64,000 nt of DNA, from the NCBI GenBank assembly GCA_900550195.1, contig URRB01000009.1, positions 1-64,000 of the forward strand, in the 5' to 3' direction. Source of the DNA: an uncultured Collinsella sp. (GTDB lineage: Bacteria > Actinomycetota > Coriobacteriia > Coriobacteriales > Coriobacteriaceae). The notes beneath the pieces were generated by a model. That model was not told the origin of the DNA, did not search any database, and worked only from the letters and a program-made list of their open reading frames with translations. Each line of letters opens with the position of its first letter. The stretch's first letter is position 1. This document shows, piece after piece, positions 1 to 7,482 of the stretch. The translations under genes were made by a program, and so were the position numbers.

Positions 1-80
1 TCGCACGGAGAGCACATTAAGTGCTCTCCGGCTCGTGCGGAACTCGCGATCGACCAAACCCCGCGTCCCGTCCCGGCGAG
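1..80 (-). repeat. Partial copy of the 69-bp core palindromic repeat, cut by the window edge
   Basis: Bases 1-50 are the exact reverse complement of the first 50 bases of a 69-bp core found whole at 2211-2279 and 53657-53725. The core holds an inner hairpin (CGGAGAGCAC and GTGCTCTCCG). In the two whole copies the core is flanked by perfect 30-31-bp inverted arms that differ between sites. Here only one arm can be present, starting at base 51; its partner would lie about 19 bases before base 1. The copy is inverted relative to the one at 2181, so the toxin-antitoxin module lies between oppositely oriented copies. Confidence 0.85.
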
Positions 81-112
81 CCTCTGGCTAGTTACGACAA
101 TCAAAAAGCAAC

Positions 113-148
113 AAGGGGCTCCCCCGCTCATCAAACGGGAGAGCCCCT
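113..148 (-). terminator. Terminator of the AbiE-like operon
   Basis: A GC-rich hairpin (AGGGGCTCCCCCG with CGGGAGAGCCCCT) sits downstream of the stop codon at 174. Read on the minus strand it is followed by a T-rich stretch. It is nearly the same sequence as the hairpin at 2061-2096, including the CAACAAGGGGCTCCCCCG side. Confidence 0.8.
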
Positions 149-173
149 CACCATACATAACGAATCAAGGTGC

Positions 174-941
174 CTATAGGTAGACCTTTTCGAGAAACGA
201 TAATGTGTCCTGAAGACGCGCTCTCTCTTTACGATCGGTCTGCCGATTTACATAAGAAGAAAAGTCCGCAAAGAAGTCTCCGGCGTCAGCCCTCATTTGC
301 TCTATTAGCTCCAAGCGAGCCGAAGGCGGCAACAAACCCGCAAGTCGAACAATATCCGAGCGATGCTTTCGTCGATCTTTATCGTTGCAATGGCGCCCTT
401 CTTCATAGCTCCTATTGATATCAATGTGTGCACGCATCTTGAGGGGAATGATATGGAGCGCATCGAGCAACGTAATGCCCTCTACGTTCGTTGCGTTGTC
501 GCGAATAAATTCGTAGTAGCCATCGTCGAGAATAATTGCCGAAAGACTTGATACGGCCCCGTCAAAGGAAAGAGGTGCCACTTCGCTCGTTTCATCTTCG
601 AGCACAAAATCAGGATGTCGGGCGAATAGCTCAATTTGGCCGGGATAGTCTAGGACTTGCCTTGATCCTTCGGGCAAACAGAACCGATAGTAAGTGCACT
701 TTCCATCGCCGACCTTCCCAGTCTCATATCCGACAGCTTTGATAAATGCCCACAATGCAGTGGCGAATTCAACGCCTTCCCCATCAACAATTACGACGAT
801 ATCCAAGTCTTCAGTAGCTCTAAACGAATCGCCCTCATTGTCAAATAGAACGCTGCAGGCCCCTCCACCAATAAGGACGTAACCGCCTTTACAGCCGCTC
901 ATGGCATCGGCAAATCGCTCTATTCCCCTCACTTTTGACAT
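174..941 (-). CDS. AbiEii/MNT-type nucleotidyltransferase (probable type IV toxin)
   Basis: A 255-residue protein using the ATG at 941, which has an AGGAGGA ribosome site; a longer reading starting at 1037 runs into the upstream gene and is not favoured. The N-terminus has the minimal nucleotidyltransferase signature: a triple-glycine turn (LIGGGACSVLF, about residues 24-34) followed by TEDLDIVV with the paired acidic residues that bind metal. The family includes AbiEii toxins, which transfer nucleotides to cellular targets, and antibiotic-type nucleotidyltransferases. The gene overlaps the stop of the upstream winged-helix gene by 13 bases, the usual antitoxin-then-toxin order. Codon use is visibly more AT-rich than in the neighbouring pcrA, which suggests transfer. 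The toxin role is inferred from fold and pairing; a resident regulatory or modification enzyme is possible. Confidence 0.7.
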   Translation of the reverse strand: MSKVRGIERFADAMSGCKGGYVLIGGGACSVLFDNEGDSFRATEDLDIVVIVDGEGVEFATALWAFIKAVGYETGKVGDGKCTYYRFCLPEGSRQVLDYPGQIELFARHPDFVLEDETSEVAPLSFDGAVSSLSAIILDDGYYEFIRDNATNVEGITLLDALHIIPLKMRAHIDINRSYEEGRHCNDKDRRKHRSDIVRLAGLLPPSARLELIEQMRADAGDFFADFSSYVNRQTDRKERARLQDTLSFLEKVYL

Positions 942-1957
942 ATCGTCCTCCTGAGCTGTTCGACCGCGTCGAGCAGACGATCTTCTTTGTAATCTGCTTT
1001 TGCGCAAGCAACGTATAAGGAAAACGGGTCGACACACTGCAAACCCGTCGCGTCAAAACTAATATCGGACGGCGCGTCCACGGGATACGACCAGACCTCA
1101 ATCACAACTGCCGCCGGTTCGTACCACTGAGCCTCCAGCCATCTGTCGCCCATATGCTCTTTCAAGGCCTCTAGCTGATATTTTTCGAGAGCAATGGTTG
1201 GAGCAGAGTCTTCATGGGCAAGGTCGGACATATAGCTAAGGGCAGACACACCGGAAAGCAGCGCATCAACGGCACGTAGCTCTGTTCTCTCGATAACCTT
1301 CTTGAGCCGGATTCGCTCTAAAACTGGCGTGCGAAGATAGTCCTCAAACCCATCTAGCAACGTCTCGGTCGACAGCCCGGCGTCGCACAATATACGCTTT
1401 TTGCCGTCCCGCATAATCAACCCAGGAGCTATAGCGGCGATTTCCGAAAGATAGCCGCTGACGCTTGCCGCGCTTTTGCCACACAGACGCGCTAGGTCGC
1501 CGGCGGAGCAGTCAACCCATCGTCCCGCAATGAGATTTAGGACGATTCGTTGAGATTGGGGCGAAAGCGGAGCAGCGGGAGAAGCACCCAGCACCTCATC
1601 GGAAATAACGGCTCCGATAAACGGCAGGAACGCATTTCGCTCATCTCGGATATATGCGATTCCCTCCGAAGAAAGCGCGCGCATAAAACCTAAATCCATA
1701 GCATCCCAGCAAATTACCACCGGGTGAACATCTAACTTGCGCACCGCACTGACGAGATTTCGCGCCGAAATGACACTGGGCGGTTCCTTTGGTTCCGCAA
1801 CAATAAAACGGCCCTGTTTAGACATGCCGAGCCGTGCCAAGCGAAGCGAATACCGCTCAAGATACATGCGAGGAATCTGCATCTCAACTGGCTCCGGGTC
1901 GATAGCGAGCTCTAAAGAGAAGAGTCTTTTTGGGAGGCAGTTTATCAGCATGTACAA
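929..1957 (-). CDS. Winged-helix regulator paired with nucleotidyltransferase (AbiEi-like antitoxin)
   Basis: A 342-residue protein. The middle region (about residues 135-200, around LNLIAGRWVDCSAGDLARLCGKS) looks like a winged-helix DNA-binding domain, followed by a helical C-terminal half without a motif I recognise. The N-terminal 120 residues resemble the conserved segment of proteins that precede nucleotidyltransferase genes in coriobacteria. The gene overlaps the nucleotidyltransferase start by 13 bases, so translation is coupled. By analogy with AbiEi it would repress its own promoter and neutralise the partner. The upstream region (1958-2060) is AT-rich and would hold the promoter. 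Start choice is uncertain: no strong ribosome site precedes 1957, and internal ATGs exist. Function is inferred from the pairing. Confidence 0.6.
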   Translation of the reverse strand: MYMLINCLPKRLFSLELAIDPEPVEMQIPRMYLERYSLRLARLGMSKQGRFIVAEPKEPPSVISARNLVSAVRKLDVHPVVICWDAMDLGFMRALSSEGIAYIRDERNAFLPFIGAVISDEVLGASPAAPLSPQSQRIVLNLIAGRWVDCSAGDLARLCGKSAASVSGYLSEIAAIAPGLIMRDGKKRILCDAGLSTETLLDGFEDYLRTPVLERIRLKKVIERTELRAVDALLSGVSALSYMSDLAHEDSAPTIALEKYQLEALKEHMGDRWLEAQWYEPAAVVIEVWSYPVDAPSDISFDATGLQCVDPFSLYVACAKADYKEDRLLDAVEQLRRTICQK

Positions 1958-2060
1958 TCACCGTTTTCATTTCGGTTACATTTTAGCGTCTATCTGAAAT
2001 TATACTGAATCGTATAAAATCATCAATCATCAAAGCCAAGCGCACCATTCAAAACGCAAC

Positions 2061-2096
2061 AAGGGGCTCCCCCGTTCTTTAACGGGGGAGCCCCTT
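2061..2096. terminator. Terminator between pcrA and the AbiE-like operon
   Basis: A 16-bp perfect hairpin (AAGGGGCTCCCCCGTT with AACGGGGGAGCCCCTT). On the minus strand it follows pcrA and the 2181-2309 palindrome and leads into a T-rich stretch. It is almost identical to the terminator at 113-148, so the toxin-antitoxin module has the same hairpin on both sides in direct orientation. Confidence 0.75.
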
Positions 2097-2180
2097 GCCA
2101 TGTCTAAGTATTCAGCCCACCCGGCCCTCCAGACCAAAAAGCGAACGGGCAAAGCGACGTTCGCAAGCAACGTTATCTAA

Positions 2181-2309
2181 GGACCTGGGCGGGCGTATGG
2201 GGCAACATCGATCGCGAGTTCCGCACGAGCCGGAGAGCACTTAATGTGCTCTCCGTGCGAGCAGGACTGCCCGAGCAGGCGATGTTGCCCCATACGCCCG
2301 CCCAGGTCC
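2181..2309 (+). repeat. 69-bp core repeat inside a perfect 30-bp site-specific inverted repeat
   Basis: Arms 2181-2210 and 2280-2309 are perfectly complementary (30 of 30) and begin GGACCTGGGCGGGCG. Between them lies a 69-bp core (2211-2279) that matches the core at 53657-53725 at all but one position. The arms of the two sites share no sequence. The element starts 8 bases beyond the pcrA stop codon. It encodes nothing evident. It may act as a very strong hairpin at the mRNA 3' end, or be a mobile repeat that generates inverted copies of its target. Confidence 0.9.
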
Positions 2310-2316
2310 GCCGGGA

Positions 2317-5217
2317 TTATGACAGCTTGACGATCGGAGCGAATCCCTTCATGAGCTTTTTGGTCTGGCCGGTCTTTTCGAACTGGACCTCGATCATGTC
2401 TCCGGCGACCGAGATCACGGTACCCGTGCCAAAGGTCTTATGGCTCACGGTATCGCCCGCGGCAAAGTCCTGCGATGCGCTGGCGCGATCGACCTTGCGC
2501 TCCACCGTCGGGGACACCTTGGACGACGGCTTTTTGGCTCGCGGCGCGCCCGAGCCAAAGGTCGAGGCAACACGGCCGGCGTCGGGCGAGACCCCACGAT
2601 GGCGCTCGGTCCCGTAGCTGCTGCCGCCAAAGAAATCGTCAAAGCTCGATCCACCGCGCGAACCGGAACCGCCGGTCGAGCGCGTATGCGAGCCAAACAC
2701 CTTGCCGCCATACATATCCGAACCCATGCCCGAGCCAAAGGTGCCGTGACGGTCGCCGCGCTTCTCCCAGCCCGTGCCTTCAAAACCGGCAGAACCGATA
2801 CCGCTAAACTCGATATCCTCAAACGGAATCTCATTGAGGAAGCGCGAGCGCGGGTTGGCAGAGGTCGAGCCGTAGGTGCGACGCGTGGCCGCATAGGTCA
2901 GGAACAGGCGCTTGCGGGCGCGCGTGATGGCGACGTAGGCCAGGCGACGCTCCTCCTCAAGCTTACCCGGGTCATCGCTGCCGCCAAAGTCGTGCACGTG
3001 CGGGAAGATGCCCTCCTCCATGCCGGCCACGAACACCGCCGGGAACTCCAGGCCCTTGGCGGAGTGGATGGTCATCATGGTAATGGCATGCGTCTCGCCG
3101 GCCAGGGAATCCAAGTCGGAGCGCAGGGCCAGCCACTCCATGAGTGCCGGCAGCGCCTTACAGGTGAGCGGACCGTAGGTGCGCTCAATCTCGTCGGCAT
3201 GCACGGCACCCGCCGGCATCTCCGTCGGCGCGGCATACGCGTTGCCCGCGATGGCGGCGGCCAGGGCGTCCTGCGGCGAGAGCGCCGGGGCGGCTAGGCT
3301 ATCGAGCGGATTGGAACCTGCGGCATCGCGCGCGCCGACGAGCGCCTCAAACGAGGATGCCGGGGCAGATGGCCCCGGTTCGGGCGCAGGCGCGCTCACC
3401 ACAACGGGCTCGGACTCAGGCTCGGCAGGCACGTCGGCAACGCCGGCTGCGCGCAGCTCTTCCAAGCTCTCGAGCGTACCCTCGATATCCTCGTGCGTCT
3501 CCTCAAATTCGGCGGCGACGCCCAGGAATTCCTGAATGTTCTCGGCGCGGCTCTCGGACTCCATGGTGCCCTCGGCGCGAAACGCCTGCAGCAAGCCCGT
3601 CTTATCGACGATCATCTCGACAACGTCCTTGAGCTCGCCGTCCATGCGGCGGCCCTCGCGCACCAGCGACACAAAGCTCGACAGGCCGTTGCGCACCTTG
3701 GCACTAAACATGCCCGTCTCGGCGCACGCGATCTCGCAAGCCTGGAAGAACGAGCAACGGTTGTCGCGCGCCAGCTGCTCGATCTTTTGGATCGAGGTGG
3801 AGCCGATGCCGCGGCGCGGCGTGTTGATGACGCGCTTGACGCTCATCTCGTCGGCCGGGTTCACGATCATCTTAAGGTAGGCCATGACGTCGCGGATCTC
3901 GGCACGGTCGAAGAATCGCGTGCCGCCCACGATCTTGTAGGGCACGCCCGCGCGCAGAAACATATCTTCGAGAATACGCGACTGGGCGTTGGTGCGGTAG
4001 AACACGGCGATGTCGTCGTAACTCGTGCCCTTGGCATGCAGCTTTTCGATCTCGCCGGCAATCCAGCGACCCTCGTCGCGCTCATCGCTTGCCTGGAAGG
4101 CCTGGATCTTCTCGCCGTCGCCCTCGGCCGTAAACAGGCGCTTGTCCTTGCGCTGCGAGTTGTGACGTACCACGGCGTTGGCGGCGCTCAGGATGTGACC
4201 CGTAGAGCGATAGTTCTGCTCCAGCTTGACGGTCTTGCAGTTTTTAAAGTCCTTCTCAAAGTCCAGGATGTTGGTGATGTCGGCGCCACGCCAGCTGTAA
4301 ATGGACTGGTCATCGTCGCCCACGACCATGAGGTTTTGGTACTTAGCGGCCAGCAGGTTGGCGATTTCGTACTGGACGTGGTTGGTGTCCTGATACTCGT
4401 CGACGCTAATGTAGCGGAAGCGCTCTTGGTACTTATCGAGCACCTCGGGACGGGTGCGCAGCAGCTCGAGCGCGCGCACGAGCAGGTCGTCAAAGTCCAT
4501 CGCATTGGCGGCGCGCAGGCGGCGCTCCAGCTCTAGGTAGACCTGCGCGGCCTTTTTGTCGTTGGGGCTATCGGCGCTCTTGAGCATGTCCTCGGGGCCG
4601 ATCATGGCGTTTTTGGCCGAGCTAATCTTGCTGCGGATCATGTTGATGGGGAACTGCTTTTGCTCGATGCCGAGCGCCTGCATAATGTCGCGCACCATGC
4701 GCTTTGAGTCATCGTCATCGTAGATGGTGAACTGGCCGGTGTAGCCCAACAGGTCGGCGTCCTCGCGCAGCATGCGCACGCACATAGCATGGAAGGTGCA
4801 CACCCACATGCCACGGGTGCCGCTGGGAATGAGTGCCGCCAGACGCTCGCGCATCTCTGCCGCGGCCTTGTTGGTAAACGTAATGGCAAGAACCTGCCAA
4901 GGCTTAACACCCAGGTCGCCGAGCATATGTGCGATGCGGAAGGTCAAGACGCGGGTCTTGCCCGAGCCGGCGCCGGCGAGCACCAGCAACGGGCCCTCGG
5001 TGGACAGGACCGCCTCGCGCTGGGCGGGATTAAGGCTGTCGATGTCGACGAGCGGTTTGGCGGGCTTGGGCGCCGGCGCGGGAGCGTCGTAGATGTCGAG
5101 CGGAACGAGCTCGGGCTCCGGCGCAGCGGGGGCGGTGTATGCATCGAGCGGCACGGGTTCCGGCGCGGGCGGTACGGGTACCGCGGCGTTCTTTTCCCAG
5201 GGCAGGGGCTGGGTCAT
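2317..5217 (-). CDS. pcrA: ATP-dependent DNA helicase PcrA/UvrD
   Basis: A 966-residue superfamily 1A 3'-5' helicase acting in repair and replication restart. The ATG at 5217 has a GAGGAG site 8 bases upstream, better than the longer reading from 5301. Visible motifs: Walker A GAGSGKTRVLT, motif Ia AITFTNKAAAEMRERL, motif II DEYQDTNHVQYEI, motif III GDDDQSIYSWRGA, motif IV EQNYRS and motif VI LAYVAITRARKRLFLTYA. Two additions lengthen it beyond the usual 720-780 residues: a proline/alanine-rich N-terminus (about 60 residues) and a Pro/Ala-rich insertion in the 2B region. The tail is Gly/Ser-rich and ends in the Tudor-like C-terminal domain (AGDTVSHKTFGTGTVISV) that in PcrA binds RNA polymerase. 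Single gene, followed by the palindrome at 2181-2309. Confidence 0.97.
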   Translation of the reverse strand: MTQPLPWEKNAAVPVPPAPEPVPLDAYTAPAAPEPELVPLDIYDAPAPAPKPAKPLVDIDSLNPAQREAVLSTEGPLLVLAGAGSGKTRVLTFRIAHMLGDLGVKPWQVLAITFTNKAAAEMRERLAALIPSGTRGMWVCTFHAMCVRMLREDADLLGYTGQFTIYDDDDSKRMVRDIMQALGIEQKQFPINMIRSKISSAKNAMIGPEDMLKSADSPNDKKAAQVYLELERRLRAANAMDFDDLLVRALELLRTRPEVLDKYQERFRYISVDEYQDTNHVQYEIANLLAAKYQNLMVVGDDDQSIYSWRGADITNILDFEKDFKNCKTVKLEQNYRSTGHILSAANAVVRHNSQRKDKRLFTAEGDGEKIQAFQASDERDEGRWIAGEIEKLHAKGTSYDDIAVFYRTNAQSRILEDMFLRAGVPYKIVGGTRFFDRAEIRDVMAYLKMIVNPADEMSVKRVINTPRRGIGSTSIQKIEQLARDNRCSFFQACEIACAETGMFSAKVRNGLSSFVSLVREGRRMDGELKDVVEMIVDKTGLLQAFRAEGTMESESRAENIQEFLGVAAEFEETHEDIEGTLESLEELRAAGVADVPAEPESEPVVVSAPAPEPGPSAPASSFEALVGARDAAGSNPLDSLAAPALSPQDALAAAIAGNAYAAPTEMPAGAVHADEIERTYGPLTCKALPALMEWLALRSDLDSLAGETHAITMMTIHSAKGLEFPAVFVAGMEEGIFPHVHDFGGSDDPGKLEEERRLAYVAITRARKRLFLTYAATRRTYGSTSANPRSRFLNEIPFEDIEFSGIGSAGFEGTGWEKRGDRHGTFGSGMGSDMYGGKVFGSHTRSTGGSGSRGGSSFDDFFGGSSYGTERHRGVSPDAGRVASTFGSGAPRAKKPSSKVSPTVERKVDRASASQDFAAGDTVSHKTFGTGTVISVAGDMIEVQFEKTGQTKKLMKGFAPIVKLS

Positions 5218-5426
5218 GGGCGACTCCTCATCTGACGGACGGCGCGCCTGCGGGCGGCGCCATAGTTTGAGCCGTACCAGTATACCGAGCCGCGCGGACA
5301 CCGACGCAAATCACACCACGACTCCGTGCGCCACCGTCAGGCCCGCCCCAGCGGATTTGGTGCATTGGGGGGCCACCGATGTCATGGCAGCAGCGAGCGG
5401 CGGCCAGAGCGAACAAATTGGCATGA

Positions 5427-5467
5427 AAAGGGGGCGGCATAGACCTTTTGGTCATGCCACCCCCTTT
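5427..5467 (-). terminator. Terminator of uppP
   Basis: A 14-bp stem with one mismatch (AAAGGGGGCGGCAT with ATGCCACCCCCTTT) lies 44 bases after the uppP stop codon, with a short T tract on the minus strand. The rest of the pcrA-uppP gap (5218-5511) holds the pcrA promoter region, where I see no clear hexamers. Confidence 0.75.
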
Positions 5468-5511
5468 GAATGACAAGTTGTCGCTCTGGTCGCCGCGCAG
5501 CGTCAACCAAG

Positions 5512-6486
5512 TTACAGGCCGAGCATAGGCTCCAGGACAAAGAAGTACGCGAGCACCACGATGCCCAGGATGATGCGGTAGACGCCGAAGCACTTGAAGT
5601 CGTGACGGCGCACGAAGCCCATAAGCCACTTGATGGCAATGAGCGACACCACAAAGGCGACGACGCAGCCCACGCCCAGGATGGCGATTTCGTTGGTGCC
5701 GAACGTGCCGCCCTTAATAAAGTACTTGACCAGCTTGAGCGCACTCGCGCCAAACATGACGGGAATGGCCAGGAAGAACGTAAACTTGGACGCCACCGAA
5801 CGCGTGCAGCCCAAAAGCAGGCCGCCGATGATCGTGGAGCCGGAGCGCGATGTGCCCGGAATCAGCGAAAGCACCTGGAAGCAACCGATACCCAGCGCGG
5901 TCTTCCAGCTCAGATCCTCGAGCGTAGTGATGGAGCCAAAGTCCAAGCTATCGTCATCGTCTGCGGCGGCAGTCGCAGCGGGCGCGGCAAAATGCGCACC
6001 GGCGGGACGTCCGCCCGCCACCACAGCACGCGAACCAAACGAACCGGCAAGAGCAGCCTGGTCGTGCTTGTTCGCGCGCCAGTTCTCGATCACGATAAAC
6101 AGCACGCCGTACACAATGAGCGCCAACGCCACGACGGGAGCATTGTAGAAATGCTCCTCCATCCAGTCGTTAAGCGGCAGACCGATCGCCGCGGCGGGAA
6201 TGCAGCCGAGCACAATCTTGCCCCATAGCACCCAGGTGTCGCGACGGCCCTCCTTGCCCTTGCTGGGAGAAAACGGGTTGAGGTCGTAGAAGAACAAAAC
6301 GCAGACGGCCAAAATGGCGCCAAGCTGAATCACGACCAGGAACATATTCCAGAACGTCTCGCTCACGTTCATCTTGACGAACTCGTCCACCAAGATCATG
6401 TGACCGGTCGACGAAACAGGCAGCCATTCGGTGATGCCCTCGACCAGGCCCATGAAGGCAGATTTTAGAAGCTCGATGATATCCAA
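5512..6486 (-). CDS. uppP: Undecaprenyl-diphosphate phosphatase
   Basis: A membrane enzyme that dephosphorylates undecaprenyl pyrophosphate to recycle the lipid carrier for peptidoglycan, and gives bacitracin tolerance. Both family signatures are present: EGITEWLPVSSTGHM near the N-terminus and PGTSRSGSTIIGGLLLG in the second half. I place the start at a TTG (6484-6486), with GAGGGGG five bases upstream, because conserved sequence begins there (LDIIELLKSAFMGLVEG). The open frame extends to 6735, but that part is unlike the family and overlaps the usp ribosome site. At 324 residues it is longer than usual (about 270) because of an Ala/Asp-rich loop between transmembrane segments in the middle. 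It diverges from usp. Confidence 0.93.
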   Translation of the reverse strand: MDIIELLKSAFMGLVEGITEWLPVSSTGHMILVDEFVKMNVSETFWNMFLVVIQLGAILAVCVLFFYDLNPFSPSKGKEGRRDTWVLWGKIVLGCIPAAAIGLPLNDWMEEHFYNAPVVALALIVYGVLFIVIENWRANKHDQAALAGSFGSRAVVAGGRPAGAHFAAPAATAAADDDDSLDFGSITTLEDLSWKTALGIGCFQVLSLIPGTSRSGSTIIGGLLLGCTRSVASKFTFFLAIPVMFGASALKLVKYFIKGGTFGTNEIAILGVGCVVAFVVSLIAIKWLMGFVRRHDFKCFGVYRIILGIVVLAYFFVLEPMLGL

Positions 6487-6733
6487 AGGGACCCCCTCGT
6501 TAGACACCCGCCGATATTGTTCTGCGGACGGTGCGGGCGATGTCCCATTATCAACCGTTGGCGGCGCGCCTGCGCCTACCCTTACCAAAAAACTCGCCCG
6601 TTCACAGAATTGCGAGCGGTCAAACCCAAATCCTTGGGTATAACTGCAACAAGATAAAGTGTCCGGCGGCCACGCATCCGCGCCCGCCCGACGCACGAGC
6701 CCCGCGCCCGTGCGATAGACCAAGGAGGAAACC

Positions 6734-7171
6734 ATGAACGAGGGCTATACCAAGGTATTTGTTTCGCTCGACGGTACTGAGCAGCAGGATTTTGTGCTCG
6801 CACGCGCCATCAAGGTCGCCGCGAACAACGGCGCCAAGCTGATTATCGGCCACGTTATCGATTCCACGGCACTCGAGAGCGCCGGTTCCTATCCGGTCGA
6901 TCTGGTCAACGGACTGGAGGAGGCATTTAAGAACTCCATCGCCAAGCAGCTCGAAGAGGCCAAGGCCAATCCCGATATTCCCGAGGTCGAGGTCATGATT
7001 CGCGCCGGCCGTATTCGCGAGACGCTCAAAGACGAGATGCTCGACGTGGTGAAGCCCGACCTGGTGCTCTGCGGCGCACGCGGCCTGTCCTCGATCAAGT
7101 ATGCGCTCCTGGGTTCGATTTCGACGTTCCTGCTGCGCAACACCGACTGCGACATTCTGGTCGTGAAGTAG
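6734..7171 (+). CDS. Universal stress protein (UspA family)
   Basis: A 145-residue cytoplasmic protein preceded by AAGGAGG. It has the alpha/beta nucleotide-binding fold of the Usp family. The C-terminus carries the ATP-binding signature G-x2-G-x9-G-S/T, seen as GARGLSSIKYALLGSIST, and ends in the typical ILVVK strand. This suggests the ATP-binding subclass rather than the UspA subclass. Such proteins accumulate under starvation or stress, and their targets are mostly unknown. The gene is monocistronic, divergent from uppP, and followed by a long imperfect hairpin (7185-7275) and a tight terminator (7317-7345). Confidence 0.93.
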   Translation: MNEGYTKVFVSLDGTEQQDFVLARAIKVAANNGAKLIIGHVIDSTALESAGSYPVDLVNGLEEAFKNSIAKQLEEAKANPDIPEVEVMIRAGRIRETLKDEMLDVVKPDLVLCGARGLSSIKYALLGSISTFLLRNTDCDILVVK

Positions 7172-7184
7172 GTTCCTTCCCGCC

Positions 7185-7275
7185 GGCGCAAGGCCTGCGG
7201 GGTTATCACGCCGACGTCCTCGCCGCTTCGCGGCTGCGGGATGTCGGCTTAGATAACCCCTCCCGGCCTTGCGCC
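7185..7275. repeat. Long nested hairpin downstream of usp
   Basis: A 91-base nested inverted repeat: outer stem GGCGCAAGGCC with GGCCTTGCGCC, next stem GGGGTTATC with GATAACCCC, inner stem GCCGAC with GTCGGC, closed by a GCTTCGC loop region. Bulges are asymmetric. It begins 13 bases after the usp stop codon. No protein or known RNA family is recognised. Confidence 0.65.
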
Positions 7276-7316
7276 TTCGTCACCGTACTTCAGCGAGTTG
7301 GCTGATAAAAGATGGC

Positions 7317-7345
7317 GTGCCGCCCCGTTTGGGGCGGCACGTTTT
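7317..7345 (+). terminator. Terminator of usp
   Basis: A perfect 10-bp stem (GTGCCGCCCC with GGGGCGGCAC, loop GTTT) followed by GTTTTG. The right half (GTTTGGGGCGGCACGTTTT) is then repeated directly once more, giving a second G-rich block and a longer T tract ending near 7367. Confidence 0.8.
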
Positions 7346-7398
7346 GTTTGGGGCGGCACGTTTTTGTTATGGGAGATTCATTTGAGCCCCATAGTTGT

Positions 7399-7458
7399 GT
7401 TCACGTTCAGGAACATGGCGCCAATTGCCTTAGCTAAGTTCACGTTCGGGAACATGGC
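7399..7458. repeat. Two direct copies of a GTTCACGTTC-GGAACATGGC motif
   Basis: A 21-base motif occurs at 7399-7419 and 7438-7458 with one difference, spaced 39 bases start to start. Each copy contains the short inverted repeat GTTC/GAAC. The pair lies between the usp terminator and the 3' end of the histidine kinase gene, where a promoter would not be expected for either neighbour. Confidence 0.5.
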
Positions 7459-7482
7459 CGCCCGCACCGCAAGACGGCCCGC

